NCBI RefSeq assembly: GCF_000015105.1
Contig: NC_008610.1
Coordinates: 868,001-932,000 of the forward strand
DNA length: 64,000 nt
Direction of reading: 5' to 3'
DNA from: Candidatus Ruthia magnifica str. Cm (Calyptogena magnifica)
GTDB taxonomy: Bacteria > Pseudomonadota > Gammaproteobacteria > PS1 > Pseudothioglobaceae
The first letter of the stretch is position 1; each line of letters starts with the position of its first letter. Made by a program: the position numbers and the translations under genes. Under the pieces are notes generated by a model. It was not told the origin of the DNA, did not search any database, and was given only the letters and a program-made list of their open reading frames with translations. Positions 20,370-30,383 of this stretch are shown piece after piece.

Positions 20370-20946
20370 TTAGTTATTTTTGGTTAATCCGTAATATTTA
20401 AAGGTAATTTCACTACCAACAACAGATGGATATACTCCTTCAATATTTATAAACCCAGAACTAATTTTAACAACCAGTTTTTTTAATTTTGCATTTAATC
20501 GAGCCAATTTTATCTTTATATTTACCTTTTACACTCAATATCTCAATGACGATACATCTCTCATTATGATATTTTTTAACCTTTAAAGCACTTGATAAAC
20601 GCCCAATTTTTATAATGCATTTTAAGATTACGAATCCACAACACACTCGCCCTTATTATCAACCACTTTATCTAAAAAATTACTCAACTATTACTTATAT
20701 TTATTCGCCATTAATTTCAAAATATGGAAAATTTGTCGTTCAAAACTTTGACGGATTAAATGTTTTCCCATTTCAATTGATTAGTTTTTTCCCATACAAA
20801 AACCATCTAATATCATCTAATTTTTCACTCATAACCCAAATAATCATATCAAGATTTTTACCATACGTTTTAAGTAAAAATAAATTAGATTTGTTTGCAA
20901 GAGTTAAACAAAGCAAAACTAATAAGAATAACAATTTACTATTCAT
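20370..20946 (-). pseudogene. Remnant of a secreted-type ATP-dependent DNA ligase (LigE-like)
   Basis: From an ATG at 20946 the minus strand reads a signal-peptide-like MNSKLLFLLVLLCLTLA, then LLKTYGKNLDMIIWVMSEKLDDIRWF with GKKLINxNGKTFNPSKF and FPYFEING. These match the adenylation domain of small ATP ligases (WVSEKLDGvRa, nGn, LDGELW). The nucleotidyl-lysine motif is SEKLD. Further on come KGECVVDS, SALKVKKYHNERCIVIEI with GKYKDKIGSI, and the C-terminal IGSxITxKYYGLT-like VVGSEITFKYYGLTKN. Stops, frame changes and about a 250-bp shortfall show that it is dead. Confidence 0.72.
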
Positions 20947-21049
20947 TTTTTAATTTATTTGCTCAAGAGCTTGTAAAATATAAGGATTGATAATCTCATC
21001 AATATGAATTGTGGTAAATAATTGTTATCTTTTTTTGGTGTACAATTTT

Positions 21050-22748
21050 TAAACGGAGGATTTAACTTTGGCAACAAATTCTTGAAAATTATTTGTTTTT
21101 AAAGTGACTAATAAATCCAAAAAACGAGCACTATAATATTTTTCAACTTTAACCTACCACACACCATTAATTTATAACAGTTTTTCTTCATTATTAAATA
21201 AAAAATACGTCATTTATGTTAATGCCTTATTGTCAAAGACAATATAAGCTAGTGTACTTACTCGTCTTTGTGCCTGCAATGCTTCTAAAACTTTCTCATC
21301 TACCGAATATTCTTGATTTATAATTTGTTTAAATTACTTTAACAAATATCTACCATTTGTTCTTATTTTAAGATTTTTTTGATAATACTGCTCAAGTTTA
21401 AAACTTTGAATTCACCCACGATTATGGCATCTATCTCTAGTAAACCGTCGCCAATAATTTTCCACAAAGTTTTATACTGGTGACACTGCCAATACCATAT
21501 ACAGATAAATTTTGATACGCACTGTTAATACTTTTTGATTTTTAGCCTAGTAAAACATCAATAATATGTCCTTACCTAAAACGCTACTCAGTACAATAAA
21601 CAGTTGATAAAAATATCTTTACTTACTCGCTAATATCGCTACGCTCAACATTAAGGTTAAGGTTAAGGTTAAGACAACTATCACATTAGGTTTGGCATTT
21701 GGATATTTCGTCATCAAAATAATGACTGAGTGCTTGATGTCTACAATTTTAAAAAACGCATATTTTTTAATTAAACTAAATTTTTGATAGGCTATATTTC
21801 GATAAGACTCATTCTCAATATTAACAATAAAACACCACAGTAAGCCAAAACTTTGCATGGAGTGAAGCAACAGAACCTCACTCTTTAACCAATCTCTACC
21901 TGCTCTATTCATTTCTTGATAATAATCCTCCATAGTTTTAGGAATAGACATGTGCGCCACAAAACAAATGTTGCTTTTATCAATTCCTCATGCCAAATGC
22001 AATCGTGACAACCATAAAATTAACCTCATCATTCACAAATTCACTAAATACTTAGCAACGCTTTTCAGTTGAAAATCCAGCATAATAGACACACTCCTTT
22101 AAATCTTGAGTACTTAAAATGCATTTAATGACTCAGTATTTTTACGTGACAGCGTATAAATAATGCCTTGTTCATATTGATGATTTTGCAAAAAAAATCT
22201 AGCATTTGCTGATATTCGTTGCCTTATCGGGGATTGAATGCTAATAAATAAATTATCTCGATAAATTTTGCCACGAATAATATTCGTCGACATGCTTAAA
22301 CTGCAGTTGATTAATAATATTTTTTTACTTGCGTAGTTACCGTTACCGTAAAGACAATAATGCTCACTTCTGGAAAATGAAATTTTAATAAATCAGATTG
22401 ATGATAATCTATTCGAAACCCATGCTCCATCCACTCACGCAATGCGTCTTATCAATGACAAAAAATGATCATTTTTCAAGCGTTCAAGCGCAACAAAAAC
22501 AATTTTTACCACGTCATTTTGTAAATCATTCTACTTTTGTATGATTTGCTCCATATCTTGCATAGACGACATCATAACAGAGCGAATTACTTTTTTCTTC
22601 TAAGCTAAATAAAGGTAAAAATAGGACCCCTTCCATCGACAATACTGGCAATTAATTGTAACAACTTATCCAGCACTATTTCTTGCAATGGACAAAACCC
22701 ATAAAACCCAAAAGTATTTTGTAATATTTGATGCTTACTTTTAAGCAT
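21050..22748 (-). pseudogene. recQ: Pseudogene of ATP-dependent DNA helicase RecQ
   Basis: RecQ unwinds recombination and repair intermediates. About 1.7 kb on the minus strand keeps the whole gene outline with many stops and frameshifts. Near the ATG at 22748 is LQNTFGFYGFCPLQEIV. Then come DKTHCVSGWSMGF (DEAH region), FHFPEVSIIVFTVTVT, GIIYTLSRKNTESL, VVTIAFGM, and HMSIPKTMEDYYQEMNRAGRD (motif VI, 21619-21960). After that are a winged-helix relic YGIGS and an HRDC relic LEALQAQRRVSTLAYIVFDNKAL ending FVAKVKSSV-stop at 21050. The domain order is complete, so decay is fairly recent. Confidence 0.88.
21651..21673 (+). repeat. Short tandem repeat TTAAGG, nearly four copies
   Basis: TTAAGG is repeated three times followed by TTAAG inside the recQ pseudogene. 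It probably arose by replication slippage in DNA that no longer codes; no function is inferred. Confidence 0.85.
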
Positions 22749-23031
22749 GGATTTCTTTATCTAGGTATTTAAAACAATATCATATAATCTTCAAATAATA
22801 CCATTTATAAAAAATACAAAAAACGAAAGTTTTTAATATATAGTTCGTACTATGCAAATTGGATATTATTTATTAACTGAAATTAAAAGAATTCAAAACA
22901 ACAAAAGAATAAATTGATAAAAAACTTTATTAAAGGAATAACACTATCATTAGATCAACAACAATGCAAAAGATTTTTTTAACACCTTAAGAGAAGTAAT
23001 AGACATTAGTTACATAAATAACTAGATGTTT

Positions 23032-23865
23032 TTACAAACTATCTTCTAAAAAGCTATTTTTCTTAGTTACATTATCTAATTCCTGCAAGATTTTAAGTAG
23101 TTCATCCATTTTATTAATCGGTATAGAATTAGGACCATCACTCTTGGCATTCGTAGGATTTGGGTGGGTTTCCATAAAAATACCACTAATACCAACAGCA
23201 ACAGCTGCTCTTGCTAAAACTGGCACCATTTCTCGCTGACCACCTGAAGTTGTGCCTTGTCCACCAGGCTGTTGTACTGAATGTGTAGCATCAAACACCA
23301 CAGGACAATTTGTATTGCGCATACTTACCAAACCACGCATATCAGAAATCAAAGTATTATAGCCAAACGAAGTGCCACGATCACACACAGTAATTTGTTG
23401 ATTACCTGTAGCATGGGCTTTTTCAACCACATTATTCATATCCCAAGGGGCTTGAAATTGACCTTTTTTTATATTAACAGGTAACCCTTGTTTACAAACA
23501 TTTTGAATAAAATTAGTTTGGCGTACCAAAAAAGCAGGCGTTTGCATCATATCAACCACACTTGCTACTTCATCAAGTGGTGTGTCTTCATGAACATCGG
23601 TTAAAACAGGAACACCAACCTCATCTTTAACTTTTTGCAAAATTCTTAGACCTTGCTCTAGCCCCAAACCTCTAAAACTATTGACACTAGTTCGATTTGC
23701 CTTATCATAGGATGACTTATAAATAAAGTTGACACCCAAATTATTGGTGACTTTTGCCAAATAAGTCGCTGTTTCCATTACTAAGGCTTCAGATTCAATA
23801 ACACAGAGTCCTGCTATTAAAAAAAATGGCTGATCAATACTTACTTCAAAATCTAGTAATTTCAT
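23032..23865 (-). CDS. kdsA: 3-deoxy-8-phosphooctulonate (KDO-8-P) synthase
   Basis: KdsA condenses phosphoenolpyruvate with arabinose 5-phosphate for lipopolysaccharide KDO. The protein has 277 residues. Visible family parts are [11 protein letters not shown] near residue 16, [12 protein letters not shown] near 48, VLTDVHE near 95, [13 protein letters not shown] near 132 and [12 protein letters not shown] near 195. The asparagine in DKANR suggests the metal-independent class. kdsB occurs further on in the window, so outer-membrane LPS core synthesis is retained. Confidence 0.97.
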   Translation of the reverse strand: MKLLDFEVSIDQPFFLIAGLCVIESEALVMETATYLAKVTNNLGVNFIYKSSYDKANRTSVNSFRGLGLEQGLRILQKVKDEVGVPVLTDVHEDTPLDEVASVVDMMQTPAFLVRQTNFIQNVCKQGLPVNIKKGQFQAPWDMNNVVEKAHATGNQQITVCDRGTSFGYNTLISDMRGLVSMRNTNCPVVFDATHSVQQPGGQGTTSGGQREMVPVLARAAVAVGISGIFMETHPNPTNAKSDGPNSIPINKMDELLKILQELDNVTKKNSFLEDSL

Positions 23866-23933
23866 GGCTTAAGTCTTGCTTAAAAATTTAAAGTTTAATT
23901 ATAAGTTACACAATTCATTTAAAATACTTAATC

Positions 23934-24731
23934 ATGATAAATACCTCTGATATTTTAAAAAAAATTATTGCCAAAAAGCGGCAAGAAATTATACAATGCA
24001 TAAAAACTATGCCTTTGACAGAGGTTATTGAGCAATCAAAAAACGTACCAAAAACACGTGGTTTTTACCAAGCACTCAAAACTAAAGTAGATGTCAAACA
24101 AAATGCTGTCATTGCTGAGATTAAAAAATCCTCCCCTTCAAGAGGAGTTTTACGTAAAGATTTTAATCCAGTTGAAATCGCCAAAAGTTATGAATTAGGG
24201 GGCGCCACTTGCTTATCTATTCTTACTGATAAAAAATTTTTTCAAGGTGATAATCAGTATTTAATTAATACAAGAATAGCCGTGTCACTACCAATTTTAC
24301 GCAAAGAATTTATTATTGATACTTACCAAGTTTATGAAACACGTGTAATGGGTTCAGATTGTATTTTACTCATCGCTGCTTGTTTAACTGACGCACAAAT
24401 GAATGAGCTTTCATCATTAGCAATCTCTCTAAGTATGGATGTATTAATTGAAGTGCACAATTTAAAAGAACTAAAACGCGCACTCAAACTTAACCTGCCA
24501 ATGATAGGTATTAATAATCGAAATCTACACACGTTTGAAGTATCTTTACAAACTACAATAGACTTATTAAAAGAAATCAAGGGAGACACTTTGGTCATCA
24601 CCGAAAGTGGTATTTTAAACGCTGAAAACGTAGCACTAATGAAATCAAACAATATTCATAGTTATCTGGTGGGTGAAGCGTTTATGTGCCAGCCCAATCC
24701 AGGACAAACATTACGAGAGATTTTTACATGA
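23934..24731 (+). CDS. trpC: Indole-3-glycerol-phosphate synthase
   Basis: TrpC closes the indole ring in tryptophan synthesis. The protein has 265 residues, a single-domain form without TrpF. The catalytic lysine region IAEIKKSSPSRG lies near residues 60-71, LRKEFIID near 122, IGINNRNLHTF near 188 and ITESGI near 220. Its stop codon overlaps the next gene by ATGA. trpD or trpG is not adjacent, so the trp genes are scattered or lie outside the window. Confidence 0.97.
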   Translation: MINTSDILKKIIAKKRQEIIQCIKTMPLTEVIEQSKNVPKTRGFYQALKTKVDVKQNAVIAEIKKSSPSRGVLRKDFNPVEIAKSYELGGATCLSILTDKKFFQGDNQYLINTRIAVSLPILRKEFIIDTYQVYETRVMGSDCILLIAACLTDAQMNELSSLAISLSMDVLIEVHNLKELKRALKLNLPMIGINNRNLHTFEVSLQTTIDLLKEIKGDTLVITESGILNAENVALMKSNNIHSYLVGEAFMCQPNPGQTLREIFT

Positions 24732-25138
24732 AAACAACCATTAAATGGATTGATAACATAATGATGGTTGGAGAGTCAGACAGTGGTCATGCTGTGGTTA
24801 TGGACGGCCCTGAAAAGTTGGGCGGCAAAAACTTGGGCATTCGTCCCATGGAAATGCTGTTACTTGGCATGGGCGGTTGCATGATCGTTGATGTTATTTC
24901 AACCTTAAAAAAAATGCGTGAAAAAGTACAAGATTGCTATGCAGAAATTACCGCTAAACGTGCAGATAAGCACCCAAAAGTATTTACTAAGATTCATATT
25001 CATTTTGTTATAAAAGGAAACCTAAATGAACAAAAAGTAGCTAAAGCAGTCAGTTTATCTACAGATAAATATTGTTCTGCTTCCATCATGCTAGGGAAAA
25101 CTGCCATCGTTACACACAATTTTGAAATTCATGAATAA
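24728..25138 (+). CDS. OsmC-family thiol peroxidase-like protein (YhfA type)
   Basis: OsmC/Ohr proteins reduce organic hydroperoxides with two cysteines. Starting at the ATG overlapping the trpC stop (ATGA at 24728) the protein has 136 residues; an earlier in-frame start inside trpC is rejected. The cysteines are in LGMGGCMIVDVISTLKKMR near residue 57 and DKYCSASIMLGKTA near 118, the family positions. It is translationally coupled to trpC. The substrate is unknown. Confidence 0.88.
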   Translation: MKTTIKWIDNIMMVGESDSGHAVVMDGPEKLGGKNLGIRPMEMLLLGMGGCMIVDVISTLKKMREKVQDCYAEITAKRADKHPKVFTKIHIHFVIKGNLNEQKVAKAVSLSTDKYCSASIMLGKTAIVTHNFEIHE

Positions 25139-25352
25139 TACTTGGGGTTGGTTTGGTACAGTTACCGGTATTACAGGCGGCTTATTAGTAGCACTTAACT
25201 TTGAATGGTCTAAATTTGGTTATTTTTTTTTTATGGCATCAGCCATCAACTGGATCATTCAAGGTTCTAAAAATAATGACAACTCTCTAGTATTGCTTAA
25301 TACAGTCTTTGTTTTCGTTAATATATTGGGAATTTATCATTGGTTTTTCTAA
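25131..25352 (+). CDS. Small integral membrane protein of unknown function
   Basis: The 73-residue frame starts at the ATG that overlaps the end of the OsmC gene by 8 bases (ATGAATAA). It is almost wholly hydrophobic, with about three membrane segments (TWGWFGTVTGITGGLLVAL, FGYFFFMASAINWIIQG, LVLLNTVFVFVNILGIYHWFF). The layout, with Trp/Asn-rich helices, recalls half of a PnuC/YgjV-like small transporter, but I cannot assign a family. Overlap with an upstream real gene and lack of stops support that it is expressed. Confidence 0.65.
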   Translation: MNNTWGWFGTVTGITGGLLVALNFEWSKFGYFFFMASAINWIIQGSKNNDNSLVLLNTVFVFVNILGIYHWFF

Positions 25353-25659
25353 AATTATTATTCATTTTAGTCTTTAGTTTTAATCACAGTTTGATGCAAA
25401 CAACAAACATTACCAAAAAATCAAAGCACTAGATAGTAAGATACTTAACCTCATAAAAATTAGTTATAACGAGCAATGGAACAAGTCAGAATAAGCTATT
25501 TTCAATATAAAAATAAAGCTCAAAGCATTTATAGAAGAAAAAGTCAAATTTAAATGCGACTCAGACTTAACACCCAACCCAAAGTACGCTACCGAAAAAT
25601 CAATCTAAAATACCAGCATGGTTTCTAAAACTCGGTATTTAAATTTTAACAACTTAGCG
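25353..25659. other. AT-rich gap of about 300 bp
   Basis: No gene, hairpin or family remnant is seen between the small membrane protein and the tRNA-Ser promoter. Stops occur in all frames. Confidence 0.5.
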
Positions 25660-25665
25660 TATAAT
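25660..25665 (+). promoter_or_regulatory. TATAAT -10 box of the tRNA-Ser gene
   Basis: A perfect TATAAT lies 8 bases before the mature 5' end of the tRNA. The -35 region 17 bases upstream is AT-rich without a clear consensus. The assignment is by position. Confidence 0.55.
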
Positions 25666-25673
25666 GTCTCCCC

Positions 25674-25765
25674 GGAGGGTTGGCCGAGTGGCTGAAGGCG
25701 CGCCCCTGCTAAGGGCGTATAGGGTTTATCCCCTATCGAGGGTTCAAATCCCTCACTTTCCGCCA
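25674..25765 (+). tRNA. tRNA-Ser (anticodon GCT)
   Basis: A 92-base class II tRNA with acceptor GGAGGGT/ACTTTCC containing two G-U pairs, anticodon loop CTGCTAA, a long variable arm (TATAGGG-TTTAT-CCCCTA) and encoded CCA. It decodes AGC/AGU. Confidence 0.95.
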
Positions 25766-25782
25766 TTATTAAAAACTTAATT

Positions 25783-26565
25783 ATGATGATTGACACACCA
25801 CTAGTAATTGCGAGAAAAACTTACCACTCTCGCTTACTGGTCGGTTCAGGAAAATACAAAAATTTAACACAAACAAAACTAGCTACTGAAGCCGCTCAGG
25901 CTGATATTATTACCGTTTCCATTCGTCGAACCAACATTGGTCAGAACAAGAATGAGCCAAATTTGCTAGACGTTATTAGCCCCGATAAGTACACCATTTT
26001 ACCCAATACTGCAGGTTGTTACAACGCCAAGGATGCTGTACGAACCTGTCAATTAGCACGTGAACTTTTGGGTGGACATAATTTGGTTAAATTAGAAGTA
26101 TTAGGTGATGAAAAAACACTCTATCCTAATATTGTTGAAACCTTATCCGCTGCACAAATATTGTTCGATGATGGTTTTGATATCATGGTTTATACCAGTG
26201 ATGACCCAATCGTTACCAAAGAATTGGAAAATATTGGCTGTGTAGCAGTAATGCCACTTGCCTCACTTATTGGCTCAGGTCAAGGCATTATCAACCCAAC
26301 AAATATCAAACTCATCAAAGAACACGCAAATGTACCAGTATTAGTTGATGCAGGCATTGGTTGTGCCTCAGATGCCACTAAGGCCATGGAATTAGGCTGC
26401 GATGGTGTACTAATGAATTCAGCCATTGCCAATGCAAATAACCCAATCTTAATGGCAAGTGCCATGAAATATGCCGTCATTGCAGGACGTAAATCTTTCA
26501 TTGCAGGCAGAATGATGAAAAAGGCTTACGCATCAGCCTCTTCCCCAATGGAAGATTTAATTTAA
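25783..26565 (+). CDS. thiG: Thiazole synthase
   Basis: ThiG builds the thiazole phosphate of thiamine from deoxyxylulose phosphate, dehydroglycine and ThiS thiocarboxylate. The protein has 260 residues and is a TIM barrel. It shows [12 protein letters not shown] near residue 16, NTAGCYNA near 75, the Schiff-base lysine in [13 protein letters not shown] near residue 105, and [14 protein letters not shown] near 188. It begins 18 bases after tRNA-Ser, so it may share that promoter. thiS is not seen adjacent. Confidence 0.97.
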   Translation: MMIDTPLVIARKTYHSRLLVGSGKYKNLTQTKLATEAAQADIITVSIRRTNIGQNKNEPNLLDVISPDKYTILPNTAGCYNAKDAVRTCQLARELLGGHNLVKLEVLGDEKTLYPNIVETLSAAQILFDDGFDIMVYTSDDPIVTKELENIGCVAVMPLASLIGSGQGIINPTNIKLIKEHANVPVLVDAGIGCASDATKAMELGCDGVLMNSAIANANNPILMASAMKYAVIAGRKSFIAGRMMKKAYASASSPMEDLI

Positions 26566-26897
26566 GTTGTTCAACAATTTAGAACAAGAACAACAAACTA
26601 GCAAAAATAAAACACCTTAATTAATTTATGTTACATTATTTTTATAATAAAAATAGAACTCTTATTGTATCTGACAAATTCAGAACTTAATCTAAAAAAA
26701 TTTCTTATTTAAATAGTTTTTTATTACGTTCACGTTTAATATTTTTTTTAAGCTCGTATTTAATGGATTTTCAAGCACTCTAGGTTTTTATTTTTTATAA
26801 TGTGAAAAAGCTGAATATTTTTTTCATAGTGTCTAGATAATTAAGAGATTAGTCATATCGTGTTATACAGTTACTTTACAAACTATAAAATAGGTTC
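26566..26897. other. Intergenic gap of 332 bp before bioF
   Basis: The stretch is very AT-rich with stops in all frames. No remnant of the methyltransferase gene that often follows thiG is recognisable, and no BirA-type operator is obvious. Confidence 0.4.
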
Positions 26898-28037
26898 ATG
26901 AATTTTTCACAAAAATTATCAAACCTTAAACAGAGTCATCTTTATCGCTCAAGAAAAATATCTAAAAATACACAAAATACTCAGATGACTATCAATGGAA
27001 AACCGTTGATAAATTTTTGTTCAAATGATTATCTGTCGCTTGCTAGCCATCCACAAGTTAAAGAAGCCTTCAAACAAGGAGTTGATAAATTTGGCGTTGG
27101 TTCTGGTTCATCGCACTTAATCAGCGGACATACACCGGCGCATCATGCATTAGAAGAAGCATTAGCTGATTATACGGGACAAAAAAAAGCTTTGTTATTT
27201 TCAACGGGTTATATGGCGAATATTGGGATATTTTCTGCGCTTAAAGATGAACTTGATTGGGTCTTACAAGATAAACTTAATCACGCTTCACTCATTGATG
27301 CTAATCATTTAATTGGCTTGCCGCTTCAGCGCTATTTGCATAATAATGTTGAATCATTAAAGAAAAAAATAGGTAAGCAAACTGAACTAGCACCACACAG
27401 CATTACTTTTGGAGGGCAAGGATTGGTTGTAACTGATAACATATTTAGTATGGATGGTGATCAGGCTAATATTAAAAGCATTGAAAAAATTGTAAAAAAA
27501 TATAACGCGCTTTTGATACAGGATGATGCGCATGGATTTGGTATATTTGAGCCAATCATTCCAAAAAATTCGATTTATATGGCAACACTAGGTAAGGCTG
27601 CAGGCACAATGGGGGCGTTTGTAGCTGGTGATGAGGATTTGATTGATTTTTTAATCCAAAAATCACGACCATATATTTACACAACAGCAATTGCACCCGC
27701 CTTATGCGTTGCTACGCTAAAAAGTTTGGAACTGATTAAACATGGCGATCAAAATACTAAATTATTAGCCAATATTCGTTATTTTAAGAGTTTTTCTAAA
27801 ACGTTAAATTTACCCATTACAAATTCTAATAGTGCTATTCAGCCATTCATTATGGGTAGTAGTAAAAAGGCAATTCATATTTCAAAAAAATTGATAAATG
27901 TAGGCTTTTATGTCAGTGCCATTCGTCCACCAACTGTACCAAAAAACACAGCACGTTTAAGAATAACACTAAGTGCCCGCCATACACAAAGTCAAATTAA
28001 ACAACTACTTACCCAACTTAAATATGCTATACAGTAA
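26898..28037 (+). CDS. bioF: 8-amino-7-oxononanoate synthase
   Basis: BioF condenses pimeloyl-ACP/CoA with alanine using pyridoxal phosphate in biotin synthesis. The protein has 379 residues. It shows NDYLSLASHPQVKEA near residue 44, GSGSSHLISGHTPAHHALE near 72, QDDAHGFGIF near 214 and the PLP lysine in TLGKAAGTMGAF near 233. bioH overlaps its end by 14 bases. Biotin is needed here for the OadA subunit encoded in the same window. Confidence 0.97.
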   Translation: MNFSQKLSNLKQSHLYRSRKISKNTQNTQMTINGKPLINFCSNDYLSLASHPQVKEAFKQGVDKFGVGSGSSHLISGHTPAHHALEEALADYTGQKKALLFSTGYMANIGIFSALKDELDWVLQDKLNHASLIDANHLIGLPLQRYLHNNVESLKKKIGKQTELAPHSITFGGQGLVVTDNIFSMDGDQANIKSIEKIVKKYNALLIQDDAHGFGIFEPIIPKNSIYMATLGKAAGTMGAFVAGDEDLIDFLIQKSRPYIYTTAIAPALCVATLKSLELIKHGDQNTKLLANIRYFKSFSKTLNLPITNSNSAIQPFIMGSSKKAIHISKKLINVGFYVSAIRPPTVPKNTARLRITLSARHTQSQIKQLLTQLKYAIQ

Positions 28038-28761
28038 CACACAAGGTTTTGGAGTTGATTTAGTATTGCTTCATGGTTGGGGGTTTAATTCAGAACTATT
28101 TAACACTTTGGTTGATAATTATAAAAATCAATACCGCATCACCATTATTGATTTACCTGGGCATGGTAGAAGTGCTAATATTGATGGTGGGATCAATGAA
28201 TGGTGTAATGAAATTATCAAAATTTTGCCAAAAAATTCTATTTTATTAGGTTGGTCATTAGGTGGATTACTTGCCATAAAGATTGCCAGTAAGATAACTC
28301 TTTCAAAGCTTATTCTTGTTGCATCAACGCCTAATTTTATCCAAACAGACTTTTGGGAATTTGGTATATATTTGAATAATTTTGAGAAATTTTCAAACAC
28401 CCTGAAACTAAATCTATCTAAAGCTTTAAAACGTTTTATTAGTTTACAAACTAAAGACAAGTTAAAACTTAAAGAGCTAAATAAAGCTATTGAGCAATAC
28501 CCAGTAACAACACAAGCACTTAATCAAGGCTTGGAAATCTTATTCAATACAGATCTAAATAATCAATTTAAAAAACTATCTATACCAATAGAAGTGGTGC
28601 TGGGCAAATATGACACCTTAGTACCCGTTAAAATTAGCCATTGGTATCATCAAAATAACATCAAAACATTGATATTAAACACTGGGCATTTGCCTTTTTT
28701 ACATCAAGATTTTGTCCTACCCTCAATGCTTGAAGTTAAGTATAATCCCAACAATACTTAA
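28024..28761 (+). CDS. bioH: Pimeloyl-ACP methyl ester carboxylesterase
   Basis: BioH removes the methyl ester from pimeloyl-ACP methyl ester, ending the BioC-BioH route to pimelate. Starting at the ATG at 28024 inside the end of bioF the protein has 245 residues; earlier in-frame starts are only read-through of bioF. It has the alpha/beta hydrolase order LLHGWGFNS near residue 14, nucleophile GWSLGG near residues 75-80, an acid region GKYDTLVP near 197 and a late histidine GHLPFLHQ near 221. Confidence 0.93.
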   Translation: MLYSNTQGFGVDLVLLHGWGFNSELFNTLVDNYKNQYRITIIDLPGHGRSANIDGGINEWCNEIIKILPKNSILLGWSLGGLLAIKIASKITLSKLILVASTPNFIQTDFWEFGIYLNNFEKFSNTLKLNLSKALKRFISLQTKDKLKLKELNKAIEQYPVTTQALNQGLEILFNTDLNNQFKKLSIPIEVVLGKYDTLVPVKISHWYHQNNIKTLILNTGHLPFLHQDFVLPSMLEVKYNPNNT

Positions 28762-28775
28762 CTTTTTGGAAGCTT

Positions 28776-29267
28776 ATGAGTGCACTAGTAGGTGTTATTA
28801 TGGGTTCAAAATCAGATTGGCCAACCATGAAAAATGCAGTGAATATACTCAAAAAACTTGGTGTATCACATGAAGTTAAGGTGATTTCTGCACATCGTAC
28901 GCCTGACTTGATGTTTAACTATGCATCTAGTGCGCTTGAGCGCGGACTTAAAGTAATTATTGCAGGTGCTGGCGGTGCGGCACATTTACCGGGCATGGTT
29001 GCAGCAAAAACCATTGTGCCAGTGTTGGGCGTGCCTATTCAATCATGCGCACTCAGTGGTCAAGACTCTTTGCTATCCATTGCTCAAATGCCTAGTGGTA
29101 TTCCTGTTGGTACATTAGCTATTGGTGAGTCAGGTGCTAAAAATGCAGGTATTTTAGCGGCGCAAATCATTGCAAATTATGATGACACTATTAAGACAAA
29201 AATACTTACTTTTAGAACTCAACAAACACAAGAAATTTTAGACCATCCAAATCCATCAATAAAATGA
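28776..29267 (+). CDS. purE: N5-carboxyaminoimidazole ribonucleotide mutase
   Basis: PurE moves the carboxyl group of N5-CAIR to C4 in purine synthesis. The protein has 163 residues, class I. Family motifs are GSKSDWPTM at residues 10-18, SAHRTPDLM near 39, [17 protein letters not shown] near 66 and PVLGVPI near 87. Its TGA overlaps the ATG of purK (ATGA at 29264). Confidence 0.98.
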   Translation: MSALVGVIMGSKSDWPTMKNAVNILKKLGVSHEVKVISAHRTPDLMFNYASSALERGLKVIIAGAGGAAHLPGMVAAKTIVPVLGVPIQSCALSGQDSLLSIAQMPSGIPVGTLAIGESGAKNAGILAAQIIANYDDTIKTKILTFRTQQTQEILDHPNPSIK

Positions 29268-30355
29268 AAATAGGCATATTAGGCGCAGGGCAGCTAGGTA
29301 GAATGCTTGCACTTAGTGGCTATTCACTAAATCATCAATTTGGATTTTCTGGTAACACCACTTATGAACCTGCCGCATTACTTGGATATATGTTTGCCAA
29401 AAAGAACAACCATAAAAATATTAACTCCTTAGTAGAATTTGCTGATGTTATTACTTTTGAGAGTGAAAACATTGATGTTGGCATTGTTAAAAAAATTAAC
29501 AAAAAAGTACCTGTTTATCCCAATGAGAAATCCCTATTTATTACGCAACATCGTGGTCGAGAAAAGGCTTTATTTAATCAGCTAAACATTCCTTGCGCGT
29601 CCTATCAAATGATAAACTCTGAAGCAGATTTACAAATGGTAGTTAAAACAATTGGTTTGCCCGCAATCTTAAAAACTGCGACCGAAGGGTATGATGGCAA
29701 GGGTCAATTTTTCATCTATAAAACTAGTCAAATTACTAAAGCTTGGAAAAGTATGAATGGAGCTGAATCAATTCTAGAAGGGTTCGTAAATTTCAAACGT
29801 GAGCTTTCTTTAATTGCTGTGCGTGATGCGAACAATAACCACAAATACTATCCACTAGTTGAAAATACACATCATGAGGGTATTTTAAGACTAACCATTG
29901 CACCTGCTCAAAATATTGACAAAAAAGTTCAAAAAACAGCGCAACATTATATGCAAACTTTGCTTGATGAAATGAATTACATTGGTGTCCTAACCATTGA
30001 ACTGTTTGAAACTGAAAATGGCTTGGTGATTAATGAAATGGCACCACGGGTACATAACTCTGGACATTGGAGTATTGAAGGAGCTAACACCTCACAATTT
30101 GAAAATCATATCCGCGCTATTACCGGTATGCCCCTTGGTGATACTACACAAACATATCCATTTTGTGCAATGATTAATATTATTGGCCAACTTGGAGATA
30201 TTGATAACGTGCTTGAAATGCCAAATGCACATCTACATTTATATGATAAATCTGAGCGTAAAAACCGAAAACTTGGTCATATCAATATAACCGCTAATTC
30301 TAAAACTAAGTTAAAGAATAGCATTGCAGAGTTAAAAGACTTTTTACCTAAATAA
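29264..30355 (+). CDS. purK: N5-carboxyaminoimidazole ribonucleotide synthase
   Basis: PurK makes N5-CAIR from AIR, bicarbonate and ATP. The protein has 363 residues and is an ATP-grasp enzyme. It shows [13 protein letters not shown] at residues 3-15, [11 protein letters not shown] near 139 and the metal-binding [25 protein letters not shown] near 255-280. It is coupled to purE and ends 3 bp from the convergent glutaredoxin gene, with both stop codons inside one inverted repeat. Confidence 0.97.
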   Translation: MKIGILGAGQLGRMLALSGYSLNHQFGFSGNTTYEPAALLGYMFAKKNNHKNINSLVEFADVITFESENIDVGIVKKINKKVPVYPNEKSLFITQHRGREKALFNQLNIPCASYQMINSEADLQMVVKTIGLPAILKTATEGYDGKGQFFIYKTSQITKAWKSMNGAESILEGFVNFKRELSLIAVRDANNNHKYYPLVENTHHEGILRLTIAPAQNIDKKVQKTAQHYMQTLLDEMNYIGVLTIELFETENGLVINEMAPRVHNSGHWSIEGANTSQFENHIRAITGMPLGDTTQTYPFCAMINIIGQLGDIDNVLEMPNAHLHLYDKSERKNRKLGHINITANSKTKLKNSIAELKDFLPK

Positions 30356-30383
30356 ATATTAGCCAAAATGTTTATTTAGGTAA
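30344..30383. terminator. Bidirectional terminator-like inverted repeat over both stop codons
   Basis: TTACCTAAATAAA (30344-30356) pairs perfectly with TTTATTTAGGTAA (30371-30383), a 13-bp stem with a 14-base loop. The TAA stop of purK and the stop of the convergent glutaredoxin gene are part of the element. A and T runs suit termination in both directions, although the stem is GC-poor. The repeat is seen; the role is inferred. Confidence 0.55.

Noticed and set aside
20615-20953. 112-codon plus-strand frame (MHFKITNPQHTRPYYQPL...)
   Set aside because: The minus strand holds the ATP-dependent ligase relic with family motifs; the plus frame has no motif or ribosome binding site.
21651-21673. 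TTAAGG repeat as telomere-like or recombination site
   Set aside because: There are fewer than four copies, inside a pseudogene, with no partner repeat; slippage is enough.
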